Shown here one piece after another: positions 1-11,350 of a DNA stretch of 64,000 nucleotides. The position numbers and the translations under genes are program-made. The notes under the pieces were generated by a model. That model searched no databases, had not been told where the DNA came from, and saw only the letters and a program-made list of their open reading frames with translations. The stretch is from Xestospongia muta (Eukaryota; Porifera; Demospongiae; Haplosclerida; Petrosiidae), in NCBI GenBank assembly GCA_963693285.1, contig OY848917.1, positions 20,255,745 to 20,319,744 of the forward strand. Reading direction: 5' to 3'. Position 1 is the first letter of the stretch, and each line of letters begins with the position of its first letter.

Positions 1-900
1 CCATTTAAAGCAGGAGCCACGTATACATAAATTGGTTGCCCTTAAAAGGGAAAATGAAATTTTGGTTTTGATCCAAGAAAGTGTCTAATGGTAGGGCTTC
101 TCCCATTTAGCGGATAAGAAATTAGAAAGGTGTTTGAGAAATGATTGTAGTTTACCACCCAACAAACCGTCAACAGTCATGCATAAAGGTGTAAAGTTTG
201 TATGTCGTTTTTCACAAGCGGCTGAATACTTATTCTTCTTATCTCACTCTGCTATTTTAAGGACTTGCTGTGGAGAGATGTTTAGATATGAAGGGGCATC
301 TGAATCTATCACCCTGATATCGAAAATGTCAAAAAGGCAGTAGCCTGGGGTTACCAGATACCACGAGCTTTAATATCTGCGACCAGTGCTTCTTGTGGGG
401 ATCATCAGATCTATCTTGAATTGTGGGTTCTCGGGTGACTTGGTTAAATACAAGAGATGTAAGATCATATATGGTATCACGAATTTCATCATGTCTCTGC
501 ACTACCAGGCCACCTTTTCGACAGTCCAGAGCAAGAGAAGTAGTGAACAGTTGCCCACATCCATCGCAAGAAGGGGGTAAGTTTTGAAGTGGTTTCATGT
601 ACCTAAGACATCACAGAATTCAAATGCACTGAGGTCAAAATGATCCTTTTGGACAGGGATGGTGTTCAACCAGGCAGATAAGGAGTTTTGAGCCCTTAGG
701 AGTGATTGCTGTTTAGAGGGGTCTAGCTGATCGAATAAAGCAGAGAAGTTGTTGCTATCAGCTTCGAGTTGTTGGCGGTGGAAGTCATTTTTGGTCGCAA
801 GCACTTGAGAGTCATGATTGTAAATAGAGAAATCTATCTTTTTAGTATTGAGTCGATTAGATGTTTTGAAGCATTTGTAGAGGTAAAGTAGGTAATGCTG
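1..900 (-). mobile_element. 3' part of a retroelement ORF (reverse-transcriptase-linked C-terminal domain), degraded
   Basis: Read on the minus strand, 804 to 595 ends in ...SAFEFCDVLGT and the next frame (598 to 329) continues with a zinc-binding pattern: CDGCG, then ALDCRKGG, then RHDEIRD. A second frame change near 400 brings in VADIKARGIW, then FDIRVIDSDAPSYL, KYSAACEKRH, FTPLCMTVDGLLG and finally RATNLCIRGS near base 1. These pieces match, from memory, a repeated ORF type in sponge and cnidarian genomes that lies after a reverse transcriptase; DIRVxDxDAPSY looks like a nuclease-type motif. At least two frameshifts and a stop show it is dead. The 5' (RT) part is not in the window. No family name can be assigned from sequence alone. 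Confidence 0.6.
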
Positions 901-1013
901 TTTGAGTGGGAATTTTTATGTTCAGACCACTCATGTGAGTTGATAGGGAATAAAGTAATCTTTCCTTTGAGGTGCTGTCCTGACCAAATAAGGCTGGAAG
1001 AAACTGGGATGTG

Positions 1014-1014
1014 A

Positions 1015-1062
<48 letters not shown>

Positions 1063-1071
1063 TATTATTAT
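1014..1071. repeat. (ATT)n microsatellite
   Basis: About 58 bases of ATT repeats with a single C interruption near 1059. It lies just outside the retroelement fragment. The flank from 1072 to 1650 shows no gene. Confidence 0.95.
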
Positions 1072-1649
1072 GTGAGAAAAGAAGTTAGTATTAGAAATAA
1101 TAACAAGCTAAACCTAAGCTACTGTACAGCAATCTTTCATTTCATTTTAGATGACAAGTTGTAATTTATGTCTACATAACTTAAAACAATGGCTATAGTC
1201 CCAAAAGTGCACCTCTATCTTACGTTGTTTTAGTGTTTTCCATAAGAATAGCGCGATTTTACTAAAAAAACAGTCTAAACCAATATGTTCTTATTTGTTC
1301 TAAATAATTTGTCCTAAATCTAGAGATGTCAGGCAGAAATTGAAAACAGACATTTACGCAACAATGCATACATATCCGGAAAGAAGAATATGTCTTCATT
1401 CTAACAATATCCAACAATAACAATACCTTACGCTTTCAACTAGAAAACGATTTTGTGAATAATAGCGTTTCTCCACATGAACTAATGAGGGGCGTGGCAC
1501 AACGCCCTTTGTCTGGGTGTGTTGCCTACGCACACACTCGACAATGACAGTGACTAAGGTAAAGAATTTTAAACATAATTATAAATTGAAGAGGGACGGT
1601 TTTTATATATTTGTCATTCTAATTAATACTATATATAAGATATTCTTTA

Positions 1650-2560
1650 ATATAATGTAATGAATTGTGAATCACCTTCCTCTAAATTTTCCAGTAAATG
1701 ATAAAAGATACATCATCTTCCTCGTCATATTGTACAGTAAATTCCTTTGTTCTGAGTTTATTTGTAAAACTGAACCTTCAAACCACACAGGTTCATCATC
1801 AACTAGAATCAATGCCGTATTCATTGTCCCACAAGCTGAAGTGGATTTCTAAAAACATCTTCAGCAGTTAAACTGCCTGCTTCATAATCATCCAGGGAGT
1901 CATAAAATATTTGTTTTAACAAGGCAAACCAATTACTAGATAGCTCATTCACTGATAATATTCTTTGATTGTGAGAAAAATGAAATATTGTTTTGTCTTG
2001 ATGAATCTGACCAAAGATTTTTTGGCAGAACCATATTTAGGGTTTCTATGCATCCATTGTTTTCTTTTTAGTGGGTAAGAAATTTACTCCTTCTTTTACT
2101 TCTATTGGAGTTGTCCATAATTCCAAAGTAGCTATTTCTTTAGTAAGACTCTCCTTCTCCTCAATTTCTCATTGGTGTCACCCAATTATTTGTTCTTCCT
2201 TTTTCTTTTATTACTTCCTCTCTTTGCTTCTCAATTTGCCCTATTCTTTTACAAAATTAAGCCTTGTGTACTCTTGATAAAGATATAGCAGCTTGAGTTA
2301 GTACTTTTTATTTCCCTTGACTCTGTTGATAGAACCAGTCATTTGTCTGATTACGAGAGAACAAAACAAGTGACTCCATAGCAATTACTGTAGCATTTAG
2401 TTTTTCTCTCATAATTCCATCTAAAACAGCAAAGTTTCTTTCAGGTGCTACATTACTTGTGGGCACTGACTTTGTTTCCTTATTAATTGTTCATCAGTGA
2501 TCTAATAATACTATAGGTTTAGAAGTAGCAGCAACTTTATGACTGTCTACTGACCTCCTT
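1650..2560 (-). pseudogene. Degraded ORF of a repeated coiled-coil protein, family unnamed
   Basis: The minus strand gives a long reading broken by stops. In order: PTSNVAPERNFAVLDGIMRE, NATVIAMESLVLFSRNQTND, VLTQAAISLSRVHKA, KRIGQIEKQREEVIKEKEEQ, EIEEKESLTKEIATLELWTT, IEVKEGVNFL, DKTIFHFSHNQR, and near 1800-1650 a stretch reading VDDEPVWFEGSVLQINSEQ. The charged middle should form a coiled coil. Similar ORFs occur as many copies in cnidarian and sponge genomes (recollection, not a search). At least five stops exclude function. It is probably part of a mobile element, but no catalytic motif is visible. Confidence 0.45.
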
Positions 2561-2570
2561 ACTGTTAACT

Positions 2571-2985
2571 ATGGAAGCCGAAGGCGGACATCCAATTCTA
2601 CTTCCTCATTTCATATTCTACTTCGCAGTTTTTGATTTTTATTTCGTATTCTCTATTTAAAAATGGAAATTCTGAAAATTTTTTCTATTTTTTTTAATTT
2701 TGTAAGGAAGCTGAAGGCAGACATCCAATTCCAATTCTACTTTCCATCACTCATTGAAGTAAAGCAAGCACCGAGAGCTGTCTCTTAGAATGGAGCGAAG
2801 CAACATGTTTCTGGTTAGAGTGGGGCTATAGCATTTTAGTTGTTAAATATTCCATCAAAGTATAGAAAATAGAAGTGAAATTGGAATTTTTTTGGAAAAC
2901 TGCAAAGTAGAATTGGATAATTTCAGAAAGCTTCAAAGCAGATTATATGGAAGCCGAAGGCAGACATCCAATTCTATTTCGAATT
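2571..2985. repeat. Cluster of GGAAGCCGAAGGC-type short repeats
   Basis: Three direct copies of a motif GGAAGCYGAAGGCRGACATC followed by CAATTC begin at about 2572, 2707 and 2950. Inverted matches of the adjoining segment (GCAAAGTAGAATTGGAT near 2905) lie between them, so the cluster can fold back. Downstream (3000-3125) several GATGTCATC palindromes follow. It looks like overlapping remnants of a small nonautonomous element; no coding sequence. Confidence 0.5.
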
Positions 2986-3125
2986 TCATATACTCTGCTT
3001 TGAAGTTTGCCGACCATATGACATCACTATGTATCATAAAGTTAATAATGTTAGGTTTGGTTTAGGATTTAGGTGATGTCATCAATATGATGACATCATT
3101 ATGTGTAATTTCACATGATGTCATC

Positions 3126-3779
3126 ATAGTCAAGTTACACCAAGAACCACCCCAACATGTAGAGAGTTGTCAAGTATATTGTAGACCAGTGCCAATGTGA
3201 AAGAGACGAAAGTGATTAAATTAAATTCGTCTTTCCTAACACTAGCAGCTGGAACAAACTTAGTCATTCTACATTCATGATTATAGGTGGAGAGTCTGTG
3301 AAGGATGCAACAAGAACTGATAAGAGAGATGCTCTGAAGTGAGTGTATTTAGTAGAGAAGACTGGTGAATAGTTTGAGAAAGTAAAGTAAATTTATTGTG
3401 TGCATGGACACCATGCTTTTAAGATTTCTTAATTGTCAATAGAGTGGATTTTTTGATTCTCCATCTACAACAATTTCCCATATATGGATCACCTCAGAGT
3501 AGATATGTCCAACCCGATTATCTATAGTTTTCTTAGAATCAATGAATGCTTTATCAGTACAGCCACTTTCCAAATAATCCATAGAGAACGACTCAGTTTG
3601 GTTTAAAAAAGAACTTAATAGAAGACATGGACATGGCCAGAGTCTTTGGCCAATGTCCAGAGGCTAAGAAATGGATTTTGTGCACCATGGCTTTTTTTAA
3701 AGAAGCAGGACAGCATTGATCTTTTAGGCATTGATCAACATTATCTGTGCATCAACCTTCCATAGCTAATAATCAAAGT
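3126..3779. other. Intergenic stretch without a recognisable gene
   Basis: I see no long open frame, RNA gene or clear repeat here. Short open segments exist on the minus strand but are broken by stops every few dozen codons. It may belong to the same decayed element as the neighbouring minus-strand fragment. Confidence 0.5.
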
Positions 3780-4105
3780 GTGACTTATTCAGTACAGCAG
3801 AAGTAGCACATTCAATCTCTATTTCTTCTTCCACCACAGCATCTTCAAAGAATGTGGCATCAATTTTTGAGGAATCAGAGTACTCACTGACTTGTTTGTT
3901 TGATTTTTGTTTTTTGCTTTTTTGAACATTGGCAGCAGTTGCTACAGTAGATGATTCAGCATTCTTTTTTCCATTAGTTGAACTATTTTCTTGAAAAAGG
4001 GAACAAATTTATCTCCTTTGGCACAACAATAATCATGAGCTATTTTGCTCCAATGATCGTTAACATGAGGATCGATAGGATAGTTAGAGAGAACTTCACA
4101 CATCT
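3780..4105 (-). pseudogene. Unrecognised degraded coding fragment
   Basis: From 4105 the minus strand reads MCEVLSNYPIDPHVNDHWSK followed by IAHDYCCAKGDKFVPFFKK. A frame change leads to KKNAESSTVATAANVQKSKK, then a Ser/Glu-rich part ending in EEEIEIECATSAVLNKSHFD and a stop at about 3780. The composition (Lys-rich, then acidic) is protein-like, but I do not recognise the family. One frameshift lies near 3970. It may be an exon of a decayed gene or element. Confidence 0.3.
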
Positions 4106-6540
4106 ACAATAAAAAGTAAATCTTTCAGGAGTAATACAGAATATATTAACAGAAAGCAAAGAATAAACCACATCATGCACAATATTGGCATATACTTGCA
4201 TATATAATATGTATCAATATTTAGTCTACTGACTGTGAACATACTACTAGTAACTAATAATAATAATAGTAAATATTATTATTAAGGGTTGTTCCCACTT
4301 ATAGAAGACAGTAAAACAATTTCATCAGACAATTGATGCGAATGTTTTTGCAATGTAATCCAAATATTAAATTACTACATGCATAACATTCAATATTGTA
4401 TTGACAAACTAATTGTAATATTAATACAAAGACTTGTTTTATTCTTTACTCATTTTACCTTGTACATATACATTTGTGTATATTTACAATGTACATACCT
4501 GCATTCTTCCAGTATGGATACATTTAAAATTTTTTAGTAGGTAATATTACCTTGACCATGTTATCAGTGCATTTTAGCTCTCATAGCATAATGATATGGG
4601 TACTGATGTTCTTGATGGATACTGGTGTTCTTGTCAATCAGTTTACCTCTGTTTTCAAATGCAAAACAAGAACATACTACCTCAACTAAATTGACATGAC
4701 CAAGTAAATATAATAATATGCAGTAAACAGTTAATAAAACAATGAATTATACAATAAAATAAAGGCAAATTGAAACCTAACACATGTTATGTTAGAGTAC
4801 AGACAAGTATTTTTCTTACAAATTTCTTGTATCACAAGCTTGTATTAATTACATGTACATGAAAAAAATATTACTGGATTTTAAATATACATTCATGTGT
4901 TTTATATTGTACGTATATATTGAGAAGTATATACATATTTAATATTGCTGAGTATGGATGATTACATAATATCATAAATTTTGAACATCTTGTTAGCTTA
5001 AAAATGAAGTTTTAATTATTCATGAAATATTACTTTTCATCTTTTTATTAGATTAATATAATTATTATAGTCATCTTTTGTCTGGTCATATTTTCATCAT
5101 TTTAAGCAACCAAGAAAATGTTCTAGATTTATGATAAATAAAAACTCGAGCACATGTACAAGTACATGTGGATATAATCTATAGTAAATACAGACAGCAT
5201 TGAGACAAGACAGTGTCTTAGAATGAAATACATGAAATGATAATAGTACTAATATTGACTTGATCAGGAAGAATCTCTCCAGATTTTAATTTAGCTTCTA
5301 TTACCCACATCTTTTGTACTAATACCAGATTGAAGGATATCACATAAAAGTTTAGTACGCCTCTCTGAACTACATGAAGTGGCTACATACTGTGCCAATA
5401 TTGAGTCTAATTTGGAGAGGTCTGTAAATTCTAGGATAATGTGATGGTGTGGCTCCATATTTGACTAGTAATGATCATGAGGCAAAGTTCAGTTTTTGAA
5501 CCAATGATTTCAGTGCAGATCTTTGTTAATGTGAGAATGTCTTTCTTTTTTTGGTGACTAAGAGACATATAATAAGGATTGGAGCCAAATTATGTGTTAG
5601 CCGAAAGTCAAGAAAATCATCTTTTTTAAAATATGTGATACTATTCAGGTATAAGCAATAACATAATTATTTAATCAAAAATTACAACATTTATTTTAAT
5701 TAAAAGAAAGAATAACAATTTTCTGGTGGATTATTGGGATATAGAACTAATTGGATATTACTCATCAGTTAAATGTCAAAAGGTTATATATTATATGTAC
5801 CCATAGTAGCTTCTACAATTTATAATATTATAGAGATACAGTCATAATTTTGTTATCCTTAATGCCTAAGGTAGGAGTAGGTAGAGATTGAAAAGAAGGA
5901 TATATCGTAGTAAGGTAAGTAAATTGTTTGCCATGTTTTCAATATATCTTATAAAAACAATCAAGGTCCCAATTTTGTTTGGCACTGTGATGACTTTGAT
6001 AAAAATAAGCCACTTGGTATCACTAGTCATGACTGTATTGATGGGTATGTTGCAGAGGTGCATAATTTTTTAATTTTTTTAACTTATAGGTAGGATAACG
6101 TGGATGAAATGTACAAGTAGTAACAATGATCCACACACCATTGCACAGTACTATTTAGATACAGTAAAATCAATTAACAGTAAAAGTTATGAAATAAGCT
6201 AAAACATAAATTATTAATTTATTTATTTAAAATTCTAATATTTTTTTTAAATTAATCATTTGATTGAAAAATCATATACTATATACTATGACGCATGTGC
6301 AATAAATAAAACGCAGAGCATGAGTATCATGAGCAGTCTCTTAGAATTAAGTATCGTCAAGATGTTTCAGTTGGGTTGGGTAGTGATTTTGGTTGTATAT
6401 TGTAATGTCTATGAAAAGCAATCTGAAACTATACATGTTGCTATATGCTATCATATACTATAATGCTACTGTATTATGTTACTCACTGTGTATGTATCAT
6501 AGTATATGATAACAGATGGCACTTATACTTAACACATGCT
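4106..6540. other. AT-rich intergenic region, no gene seen
   Basis: No supported coding sequence. The two opposite-strand open frames near 5870-6070 mirror each other and are low-complexity, so they are chance. A 12-bp inverted repeat (TATCATATACTA at 6449-6460 and its complement at 6500-6511) can form a hairpin. Confidence 0.6.
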
Positions 6541-6559
6541 CAGGTCTAAGAATGTTTTA

Positions 6560-6895
6560 ACCACGTCTGCAATTCCTGGTGTACAAGCCCTATATGCGTT
6601 TGTCCCCAGGCCCTTCATCTCTTAGGAAAGGATCGTATCTTATCGTTGCATTTCAGTCTCATGTCTCCTTTGTACTTCTGCCAGCTCTAGTTCTTGTCTT
6701 TTCTAAGCCTCAGCCTTTTTGGTTTCAGCTTCATGCTTTCTAGCTTCACGTTCTTTTGCCCTCTCTTCTCTCTCAAGAGTTTAGTGCTTTTCAATGAACT
6801 TGAGCAATTCTTTGCCTTTGAGGTTGGGCTTGCTCCCAATTTCTAGTTTTCCATGTTCGACTTCTGATATGGCAGACAGGTTCCAGGTGTCATGG
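6560..6895 (-). pseudogene. Gag-like coiled-coil N-terminal fragment of a Ty3/Gypsy element
   Basis: The minus strand reads LSAISEVEHGKLEIGSKPNL, LKGKELLKFIEKH, a stop, EREERAKEREARKHEAETKK, AEA, a stop, and RQELELAEVQRRHETEMQR. This Glu/Lys/Arg-rich heptad-like stretch resembles the start of Gag proteins in INT-before-RT Gypsy elements. That is consistent with the Gypsy relic at 57.8-60.4 kb, but the two do not join. Stops at two places show decay. The fragment abuts the start of the 5-kb duplicated block. Confidence 0.4.
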
Positions 6896-7184
6896 ATTCT
6901 TTTCTATAACAAAATCTAATATCAAAAGAAAAAATTATCTGTACAAAATAAACGCTATTTATACACGAGTATAACAATTTATGAGAGAAGGTTCCACAAA
7001 ATTGACAAATCAACAACATACACTATTGTTATTACATAGATCTAGAGGGTGTACACAGAGTTCAAAAACAAACACAACTTGTGAAAATGTCATGGAATTG
7101 ATCTAAGGAGAGTTGAGTGGAGTTCTGAGAATTGATCTGGTGGGATGAACCTGTTACAATCAATTGGTTCTGCCTTGTTTATAC

Positions 7185-7367
7185 TATAACAGTACACAAG
7201 AGTTGATGTAGCCATACCACAAGAAGTCTTACACAAAGGAAAAAAATCCCTTGTGAGCTAAGTAATACTAGTACACATGTACTAGTATTACTTAGCTCGC
7301 AAGGGACTTTTTCCTTTATGTAAGTCTTTTTGTGGTATAGCTACATCAACTCTTGTGTACTGTTATA
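7185..7367. repeat. 183-bp near-perfect palindrome in sub-repeat A
   Basis: The left arm starts TATAACAGTACACAAGAG and the right arm ends CTCTTGTGTACTGTTATA; the centre is near 7275 (GTACACATGTAC). Only a few mismatches separate the arms. Sub-repeats B, C, E and F have only the right arm, so either they lost one arm or A and D gained it. Confidence 0.9.
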
Positions 7368-7876
7368 ACCACTTGGTTTTCCTTATCTACACTACTAATA
7401 AAAGGGAAATTTTTCTTTTATACTGTTTCTTTAGACATATTGTTGTATGGCTGTTCCAGCTCATGTGATCACGTACTTTACCTAAGTATGCAAGTACTTG
7501 TTTTGCTATTTCCATTTATAATATAATTTCAAGTAATAAATTTGTAAACAGTTGTATACATGTGTAAAGAAAATGTTAATTGTGAGCTACTAGTAGTATA
7601 GAGTATTGAGGTAAGAACAAAACAATAGCACCAAAATCATGAACAAAACAGTTGTTTAATTGAGATTTCACTCATTTAATGGATGTACATATGGTAAAAA
7701 GGCTGACTATACAAATCTATAAGAATGATATAGCAAAACAGATACTTGTATTAAGGAGGTGAAAGACAAAACAAGTACTTGTGTCATATTTTTTTATTTT
7801 TATTTTTATTAAATGTTAAGTGTCTTTGCATGTTCAGTGCTCAAAATAAAACAGGCTTAAAGATTATGTAATGCTT

Positions 7877-8056
7877 TCAAGTTATAATATTTTGGGGGAT
7901 TTTTTCTACCAGAAAATCTGAAAATTGAGTCATGTTTGTTGCATAGTCTGAGAGTATTTGTAGCATTAATTGGTTTACAATAGACAATACTGCTTGACAT
8001 TCCACATAGCCAAGACAAGTAATAGACCAATCTAACACATTGTCAACCTGGTTCAG
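7877..8056 (-). other. 59-codon open segment conserved between sub-repeats
   Basis: Minus-strand open segment reading LNQVDNVLDWSITCLGYVEC at its start and VEKIPQNIIT at its end, then TGA. It is exactly repeated at 13021-13200, and a version with several substitutions but the same frame exists in sub-repeat B (LDWSITCLGYVKCQAVLAIV). The predicted peptide is helical and amphipathic. I do not recognise it. A stop lies immediately upstream, so it would have to be an exon; it may be a relic of a mobile-element gene. Confidence 0.25.
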
Positions 8057-8734
8057 GACTCAAGCCTCACAATACACTATTACCTCATAATCAACTCTCT
8101 CTGATCCATTTTCCATAACCTTAGATCAGTTTCTATTTAGTAATGATTAGGATCAGAGAAGAGGTATTTTTTGTTAAACACTCCCTGTATGTGTTCTGTT
8201 AGTGAAGATAGCAGACTGTAAAGGTATGACTTTTGCTGTTTCTCTATGAAGTTGTAGCTTAGACATTGAGTTAAAACAGTTCAAAGTGAATTGCTAGCTA
8301 ACAAATCAACAACATACACTATTGTCATTACATAGATCTAGAGGGTGTACACAGAGTTCAAAAATAAACACAACTTGTGACAATATCATGGAATAAGGAG
8401 AGTTAAGTGGAGTTCTGTGAATTAATCTGGTGGAATGAACCTGTTATAATCAATTTGCTTTGCCTTGTTTATATTATAGTATTACTAAGCTCACAAGGGA
8501 CATTTTTCCTTTTTGTAAGACTTCTTGTGGTATGGCTACATCAACTTTTGTATACTGTTATAACCACTTGGTTCTGCCTCATTTACACTACTAATACAGG
8601 GGAAGTTTTTCTTTTTATACTGTTTCTTTAGACATATTGTTGTATGGTTGTTCCAACTCATGTGATCACATACTTTACCTAAGTATGTAAGTACTTGTTT
8701 TGCTATTTCTATTTATAATATAATTTTAAGTAAT

Positions 8735-8987
8735 GAATTTGAAAACAAACAAAATAATTTTCTTTGCCAAACGTTTCGACAGTTAGTTCAACTGTCATCA
8801 TCAGTGGCTATATAATAATAAATGCATGCATGAAAAACAGTTCTATTTATACTCTTCACTGATGATGACAGTTGAACTAACTGTCGAAACGTTTGGCAAA
8901 GAAAATTATTTTGTTTGGTGAAAGATCAAAAATTAACGTTACTATAAACTTACCCAAACACCCAGGTCTCTTTCGGAATTTGAAAAC
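8735..8987 (+). mobile_element. Foldback insertion with hammerhead-like core, Penelope/retrozyme-like
   Basis: GAATTTGAAAAC occurs at 8735-8746 and 8976-8987 and only once in sibling sub-repeats, so it is a 12-bp target-site duplication. Inside are perfect 61-bp inverted arms (8746-8806 and 8857-8917) with a 50-bp spacer, then a ~58-bp tail. The right arm holds CTGATGA (8859-8865), a stem GACAGTT/AACTGTC (8867-8873 and 8879-8885) and GAAAC (8886-8890). That is the order of a hammerhead ribozyme core, but with one extra U before the stem. Variable target duplications and inverted, hammerhead-bearing terminal repeats are known in Penelope-like elements. No reverse transcriptase is present. Confidence 0.55.
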
Positions 8988-9804
8988 AGTTGTGTACTTG
9001 GCAGTGTAAAAAGAAAATGTTAATTGTGAGCTACTAGTTGGAGTAGAAGGGTTAGAACAAAACTAGGGCACCAATACTGTCTGTGTATAAGATCAATGGT
9101 TTCCTAAACATGATGAACAGAACAGTTGTTGAATTGAGATTTGACTCATTTAATGGATGTAAATAAGGTGAAAGGGCTGACTATACAAATCTATAAGAAT
9201 GATATAGTAAAACAGATACTTGTATTAATGAGGTGAAACACAAAACAAGTACTTGTGTCATATTTTTTTTTTTTTTTATTAAATGTTAAGTGTCTTTGCA
9301 TGTTCAGTGCTCAAAATAAAACAGGCATAAAGATTATGTAATTAATGCTTTTAAGTTATAATATTTTGGGGAATTCTTTTCTACCAGAATTTCTGAAAAT
9401 TGAGTCATGTTTTTTGCATAGTCTGAGACTATTTGTAGCATTAATTGGTTTACAATAGCCAATACTGCTTGACATTTCACATAGCCAAGACAAGTGATAG
9501 ACCAATCTAACACATTGTCAACCTAGTTCAGGACTCAAACCTCACATTAAAATATTACCTAATAATCAACTCTCTCTGATGTATTTTCCTGAGCCTTAGA
9601 TCAATTTCTATTTAGTAGTGATCAGGATCAGAGAAGAGGTATTTTTGTTAAACATTCCCTGTATGTGTTCTGTTAGTGAAGATAGCAGACTGTAAAAAGT
9701 ATGACTTTGGCTGTTTCTTTATTAAGTTGTAGCTTAGACATTTGTTGTTGCTGAGTTAGAGCAGTTCAAAGTGCATTGCTAGCTAACAAATCAACAACAC
9801 ACAC

Positions 9805-10051
9805 TACACTGTAAAAATTGATAGGTTGTATTAACTAATACATGATTATACAGGTTGCATATTTAAAATGTAAATATAATACTATTTTGATTACTGATGT
9901 ACTATGAGATTGATGATTAAGTAGCTACATAAACAGCAGTACATTAGTAATGAAAACAGTATTATGATTACTTTTTTGACAAAAATAAGTTTGTAATTGC
10001 AATCTGTATAACCAAATGATGGTTAAATCAACCATCATTTTTTACAGTGTA
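9805..10051. mobile_element. 243-bp MITE, Tc1/mariner-type (TA target duplication)
   Basis: The element runs 9807-10049, flanked by TA on both sides. Sibling sub-repeats have a single TA at the same point (ACACTATTGTCATT), giving an empty-site comparison inside the window. Ends are CACTGTAAAAATTGATAG and, read inward from the other side, CACTGTAAAAAATGATGG. An extra hairpin, AAATGATGGTT and its complement, lies near the right end. No coding sequence. Confidence 0.8.
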
Positions 10052-11039
10052 TTGTCATTACATGGATCTAGAGGGTGTATACAGAGTTCACAAATAAACA
10101 CAGCTTGTGAAAATGTCATGGAATTGATCTAAGGAGAGTTGAGTGGAGTTCTGAGAATTGATCTGGTGGGATGAGCCTGTTATAATCAATTGACTTTGCC
10201 TTATTTATACTACTAGTATTACGTAGCTCACAAGGGACTTTTTCCTTTGTGTAAGACTTCTTGTGGTATGGTTACATCAACTCTTGTATACTGTTATAAC
10301 CACTTGGTTCTGCCTCATTTACACTACTAATACAGGGGAAGTTTTTCTTTTTATACTGTTTCTTTAGACATATTGTTGTATGGTTGTTCCAACTCATGTG
10401 ATTACATATTTTACCTAAGTATGTAAGTACTTGTTTTGCTATTTTCATTTATAATATAATTTTAAGTAATGAATTTGAAAACAGTTGTATACTTGGCAGT
10501 GTGAAAAGAAAATGTTAATTGTGAGCTACTAGTTGGAGTAGAAGGGTTAGAACAAAACCAGGGTAAGAATGAAACTAGGGCACCAATACTGTCTGTGTAT
10601 TAAGATCAATGGTTTCCTAAACATGATGAACAGAACAGTTGTTGAATTGAGATTTGACTCATTTAATGGATATAAATAAGATAGAAGGGCTGACTATACA
10701 AATCTATAAGAATGATATAGCAAAACAGATACTTGTATTAAGGAGGTGAAAGACAAAACACATACTTTTGTCTAATTTTATATAGAAAATTACATTTTAA
10801 CTACAATATTTGTAGTTTGTAAAAGATATAGGCTTTTTGTTAATCACATTTTTGTTTAGTCAATGTACTAAGCTCATGAAATTGTTATAATTGAAACTTT
10901 ACTAACTAACTTAATGCAAATCAATTTTGACATAACCTTGTAAAAGGCTTTTTATATGGGAAACCTTATGTGTTTTCATTAACAAATTGAACTCTAGTTG
11001 TTAAAATGTTCACTAACCATGTCATATGTAACTTCAAAC

Positions 11040-11350
11040 ATGTGTTTGGGAGTGTATTCACTAACAACTCATCCCATACCAAAGGTTGGAAGCAATGTCA
11101 TTCACTTGTATTACCTGTTTGGAACAGTGCTAATATAATGTTGGCTTGCATCTTGGTAGCAAAAGCTTCAATTTCAATATCCATCCATCTTTATAGTTCA
11201 TATGAGATTTTCGAATATACTCATTAACAGGGGAACCAAGTCTATTAGCAAACAATTTTTTAAAAGCCATAAATTAAAAACAAATAATCTAACAGCCTCA
11301 TGGTTACTCTGTGTGTCTAACATTTCCATTGAGAACTAATTAAACAGGCA
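11040..11350 (-). pseudogene. OTU-like domain relic in tail X
   Basis: The minus strand contains SNHEAVRLFVFNL, then a broken part, NYKDG, and after a one-base shift DIEIEAFATKMQANIILALF, then EWHCFQPLVWDELLVNTLP. This order (helix, YxxDGxW, D/E-I-E-I-x-A-x-A, I-I, W...P) resembles OTU-type cysteine protease folds carried by some mobile elements. The catalytic Cys region upstream cannot be identified. Stops and a frameshift show it is dead. The plus-strand ORF 11006-11227 over the same bases is a shadow. Confidence 0.35.

Noticed and set aside
8407..8631. Conserved plus-strand ORF (also at 13551-13775)
   Set aside because: Conserved only because the DNA is duplicated; the low-complexity hydrophobic translation fits no family and other sub-repeats break the frame.
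8859..8890. Bona fide hammerhead ribozyme call
   Set aside because: One extra base lies between the CTGATGA core and stem II, and helix I is not evident; kept only as hammerhead-like.
11006..11227. Plus-strand ORF repeated at 15716-15973
   Set aside because: Lies opposite the OTU-like relic; it is probably a shadow of that minus-strand coding sequence.
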